Origin: Symsagittifera roscoffensis | Lineage: Eukaryota; Xenacoelomorpha; Acoela; Convolutidae | Direction: 5' to 3' | Length of the DNA stretch: 64,000 bases | Assembly (NCBI RefSeq): GCF_963678635.1 | Contig: NC_087062.1 | Span: 29,782,833 to 29,846,832 of the forward strand | Part shown: piece after piece, positions 62,147-64,000 of the stretch | Position numbering within the stretch: the stretch's first letter is position 1 | Layout of the letters: each line of letters begins with the position of its first letter | The notes under the pieces: generated by a model | What the model saw: the letters and a program-made list of their open reading frames with translations, nothing else | What the model was told of the DNA's origin: nothing | The model's database searches: none | Program-made: the position numbers and the translations under genes

Positions 62147-64000
62147 ATGAGTTTAGACAAGTCGAGGATACCAAAACGAGGTAATAGCTCTAGGAAATTC
62201 ATACCTGAAAAGCAAAGAAAAACGATGACCGATCCTTTTGTGGATTGGATCAAGCGATCCCGGTCTGACAAAAGGGGGACGGTTTCAGGCAGAATGGTTG
62301 AAACGAGAAGTCAGAAGACCTCAGAAGAGCGAAGAGAACTATTAGAAGTGGAGGTCAATACGGACCATACCATGAACGACAACCAGGGAGTAAATGGACT
62401 GGAAGGGAGAGGCAGAAGGCTGGCGAGTGAATCTACTCCGGTAGAACAAGGCCATGATTTTGCCACTTCCACCGGGACGTTGAATCGAGAGGAGATGTCG
62501 GAACTGTCCGACATCTCAACTGAAGTAACGGCAACTAGAAGATCTCCGACAGACAACACTATGATGGCAAGCGGAACTGGAAAACAAACAACCTCATCAT
62601 CGTTCTCAGAAAGAATGAAGAACACCTTCGGAAACATCTTTCCATTCAGCATGGGAGGAGGAGCAGGAAACGATGGGGAGTCCCAGGAGGAAGAGGATGA
62701 AGAGGAGCAAGGGGACTTTGGATCTCAAGTCAGTCTCAATAGTTCGATCCAGGAGAGTGAGGCACACGTCGGAAGAGAGACTGGAACCATGGATAAATTT
62801 GGTGTAGTGACAACGATAAGCAAAGAGGCAAACACACCGGGCCAGTCGAAGGACTTCGCGATCAGGACAAGTTCGGAGCCACAACCTGAAGAGAGTAGAA
62901 CCAGAGGGCTTGGCAACGCGTTAGCGGATCCTGAAATAGATAATGAAAAGACGTCAAGACAGAGAGTCAAGGCCCGGATCTCGACCAGCACGAAGCTACC
63001 TGGGACCGACAGAGTTACACCACCACTAGTGACGCCACTCATGGATAACGGGGCAGCACTAGAGGAAGCCTTAAACAACATAGTGGGCAGTTTAGGAGAA
63101 CAAAATGAACAGATGTCGATAAGGATGAGTGAACTAGAAAGAGCAGTTCACATTGAAAGAGAAAGTCTGCGGGAAGAAATAAACCGCAACAGACAAGAAG
63201 TTGACAGAAGCGAAAAACGCTTGAAAGAAAGACCGGACGAACATATGACGAGGAACTTGTCGCGAATGACAAGAGAAGCGGAACAGAGGGAGTTACGCTT
63301 AAGAGCCGACATGGAGAAGTTAAGAATTCAACAAGAGCAGTCTCTTGGGTCTCTTGACACAAAGATAGATGCGATGATGGAGAGGCGAACTCAGGCTATC
63401 ATGGATAGGTTGGACGGGCTACTAAGCAGCAAGAGTGGACCAAAAGAAGGAGAGCCGAACTCGGGAGGTCCCAGCAGGGAACCGAGGGTGAACTTCAATG
63501 AACATCAAAGGAGGAAGTTGTATGGATCCACTAGAGGCAGGGGCAGTTCATCAGGCTATGCCACAAGGGGTAATACAGCATGGGGCCCGAACAGTAGAGC
63601 AAGTTCAACGGGGAACAGACAAACCTCGAACGAACGACCAACGCAAAGCACACATGCGACCGGGAGAAGCGATTCTGGCAACATGGGGCATACAAGCCCG
63701 AGGAGGAGTCACATGGGCCAAGCGGGAAACGCTCATGGTGATTCGGATTGTAGGGATGTACCGCACACAGAGCCTTCGACAAGGTGTGAGGACACTCAGG
63801 CGGGACACTCAAGGGATGCTACGGCAATGGCCACAGCATTTGAACCCCTGAACAGGTCTTTGGAGACATTCCTGACGCGGTTATCTAGAAACAATGAACG
63901 CAGTGAAAAGTCCAGAAGAGTCTTTAAGAAACCAAGATGCTATAAAGACGAATCTGATGGCTGTATTGATACCTGGATAGAGGTAATGAAGCTGCATTTC
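62147..64000 (+). CDS. gag (start of gag-pol) of element D, intact as far as visible
   Basis: From ATG 62,147 I read 618 codons to the window edge without a stop. B and C carry stops and frameshifts over the same stretch. The protein is hydrophilic and acidic at first. A long coiled coil follows at about residues 307-426 (EQNEQMSIRMSELERAV and beyond), then an RG/Ser/Thr-rich segment (about 450-565). It ends with ETFLTRL, an RRVFKK basic stretch and DGCIDTWIEVMKLHF, the start of the retrotransposon capsid fold. Zinc knuckles and pol should follow outside the window. The intact frame and nested position mark D as the youngest copy of its subfamily here. Confidence 0.8.
   Translation, partial: MSLDKSRIPKRGNSSRKFIPEKQRKTMTDPFVDWIKRSRSDKRGTVSGRMVETRSQKTSEERRELLEVEVNTDHTMNDNQGVNGLEGRGRRLASESTPVEQGHDFATSTGTLNREEMSELSDISTEVTATRRSPTDNTMMASGTGKQTTSSSFSERMKNTFGNIFPFSMGGGAGNDGESQEEEDEEEQGDFGSQVSLNSSIQESEAHVGRETGTMDKFGVVTTISKEANTPGQSKDFAIRTSSEPQPEESRTRGLGNALADPEIDNEKTSRQRVKARISTSTKLPGTDRVTPPLVTPLMDNGAALEEALNNIVGSLGEQNEQMSIRMSELERAVHIERESLREEINRNRQEVDRSEKRLKERPDEHMTRNLSRMTREAEQRELRLRADMEKLRIQQEQSLGSLDTKIDAMMERRTQAIMDRLDGLLSSKSGPKEGEPNSGGPSREPRVNFNEHQRRKLYGSTRGRGSSSGYATRGNTAWGPNSRASSTGNRQTSNERPTQSTHATGRSDSGNMGHTSPRRSHMGQAGNAHGDSDCRDVPHTEPSTRCEDTQAGHSRDATAMATAFEPLNRSLETFLTRLSRNNERSEKSRRVFKKPRCYKDESDGCIDTWIEVMKLHF

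Overview
The window looks like nuclear DNA of an animal, most likely an invertebrate. Non-coding stretches are AT-rich, introns and acceptors look eukaryotic, and nearly everything codes for one lineage of very large Ty3/gypsy-type LTR retroelements. I cannot name the species. No ordinary host protein gene could be supported. The elements lie head to tail on the + strand in four copies, called A to D here. A (1-12,233) is the 3' part of one subfamily and its two visible ORFs are intact. B (14,752-32,672) is a decayed, internally deleted copy. C (33,308-57,471) is full length, about 24.2 kb from LTR to LTR, but broken by nonsense and frameshift changes. D (58,401 to beyond 64,000) has a gag frame that stays open for all 618 codons visible. 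B, C and D form a second subfamily, clearly diverged from A.

Layout of a full element, read from C with A and D filling gaps: an LTR of about 0.9 kb; a PBS; a structured leader of about 2.8-3.0 kb that includes a minisatellite; one long gag-pol frame; a gap of about 0.4-0.5 kb; a second very large ORF (2,959 codons in A); a 3' UTR; a polypurine tract; and a 3' LTR. The gag-pol frame runs gag with coiled coil and two CCHC knuckles, protease, RT with YVDD, RNase H, a hydrophilic linker, integrase with an HHCC zinc site, DDE and GPF module, an acidic linker, and a C-terminal macrodomain. The large ORF carries a coiled coil, an SGNH/GDSL hydrolase domain with a complete catalytic set, a second SGNH-like domain, long helical regions, a Cys/His cluster and, in A, a SUMO-interaction-like tail.

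The most unusual points are the macrodomain fused to Pol; the hydrolase-bearing protein of about 3,000 residues encoded downstream; and a nucleotide-level conserved hairpin plus G-rich tract inside pol that repeats the 3' polypurine tract, as a central PPT would. LTR palindromes also keep their pairing while their sequence changes. A 14-bp motif (AATCCGGARGGGTC) forms one arm of the LTR promoter palindrome and recurs, singly and as a 5-15 unit minisatellite, through the leaders of B-D. Subfamily A instead is rich in TTGAG/CTNGAG.

The locus history can be read partly from the LTRs. B interrupts a LINE reverse-transcriptase fragment. An identical 635-bp spacer follows the 3' LTRs of both B and C. 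The C 3' LTR is a mosaic of C-5'-like and B-3'-like sequence, as expected from unequal crossing-over. D sits inside a 294-bp LTR fragment, so it is a later nested insertion.
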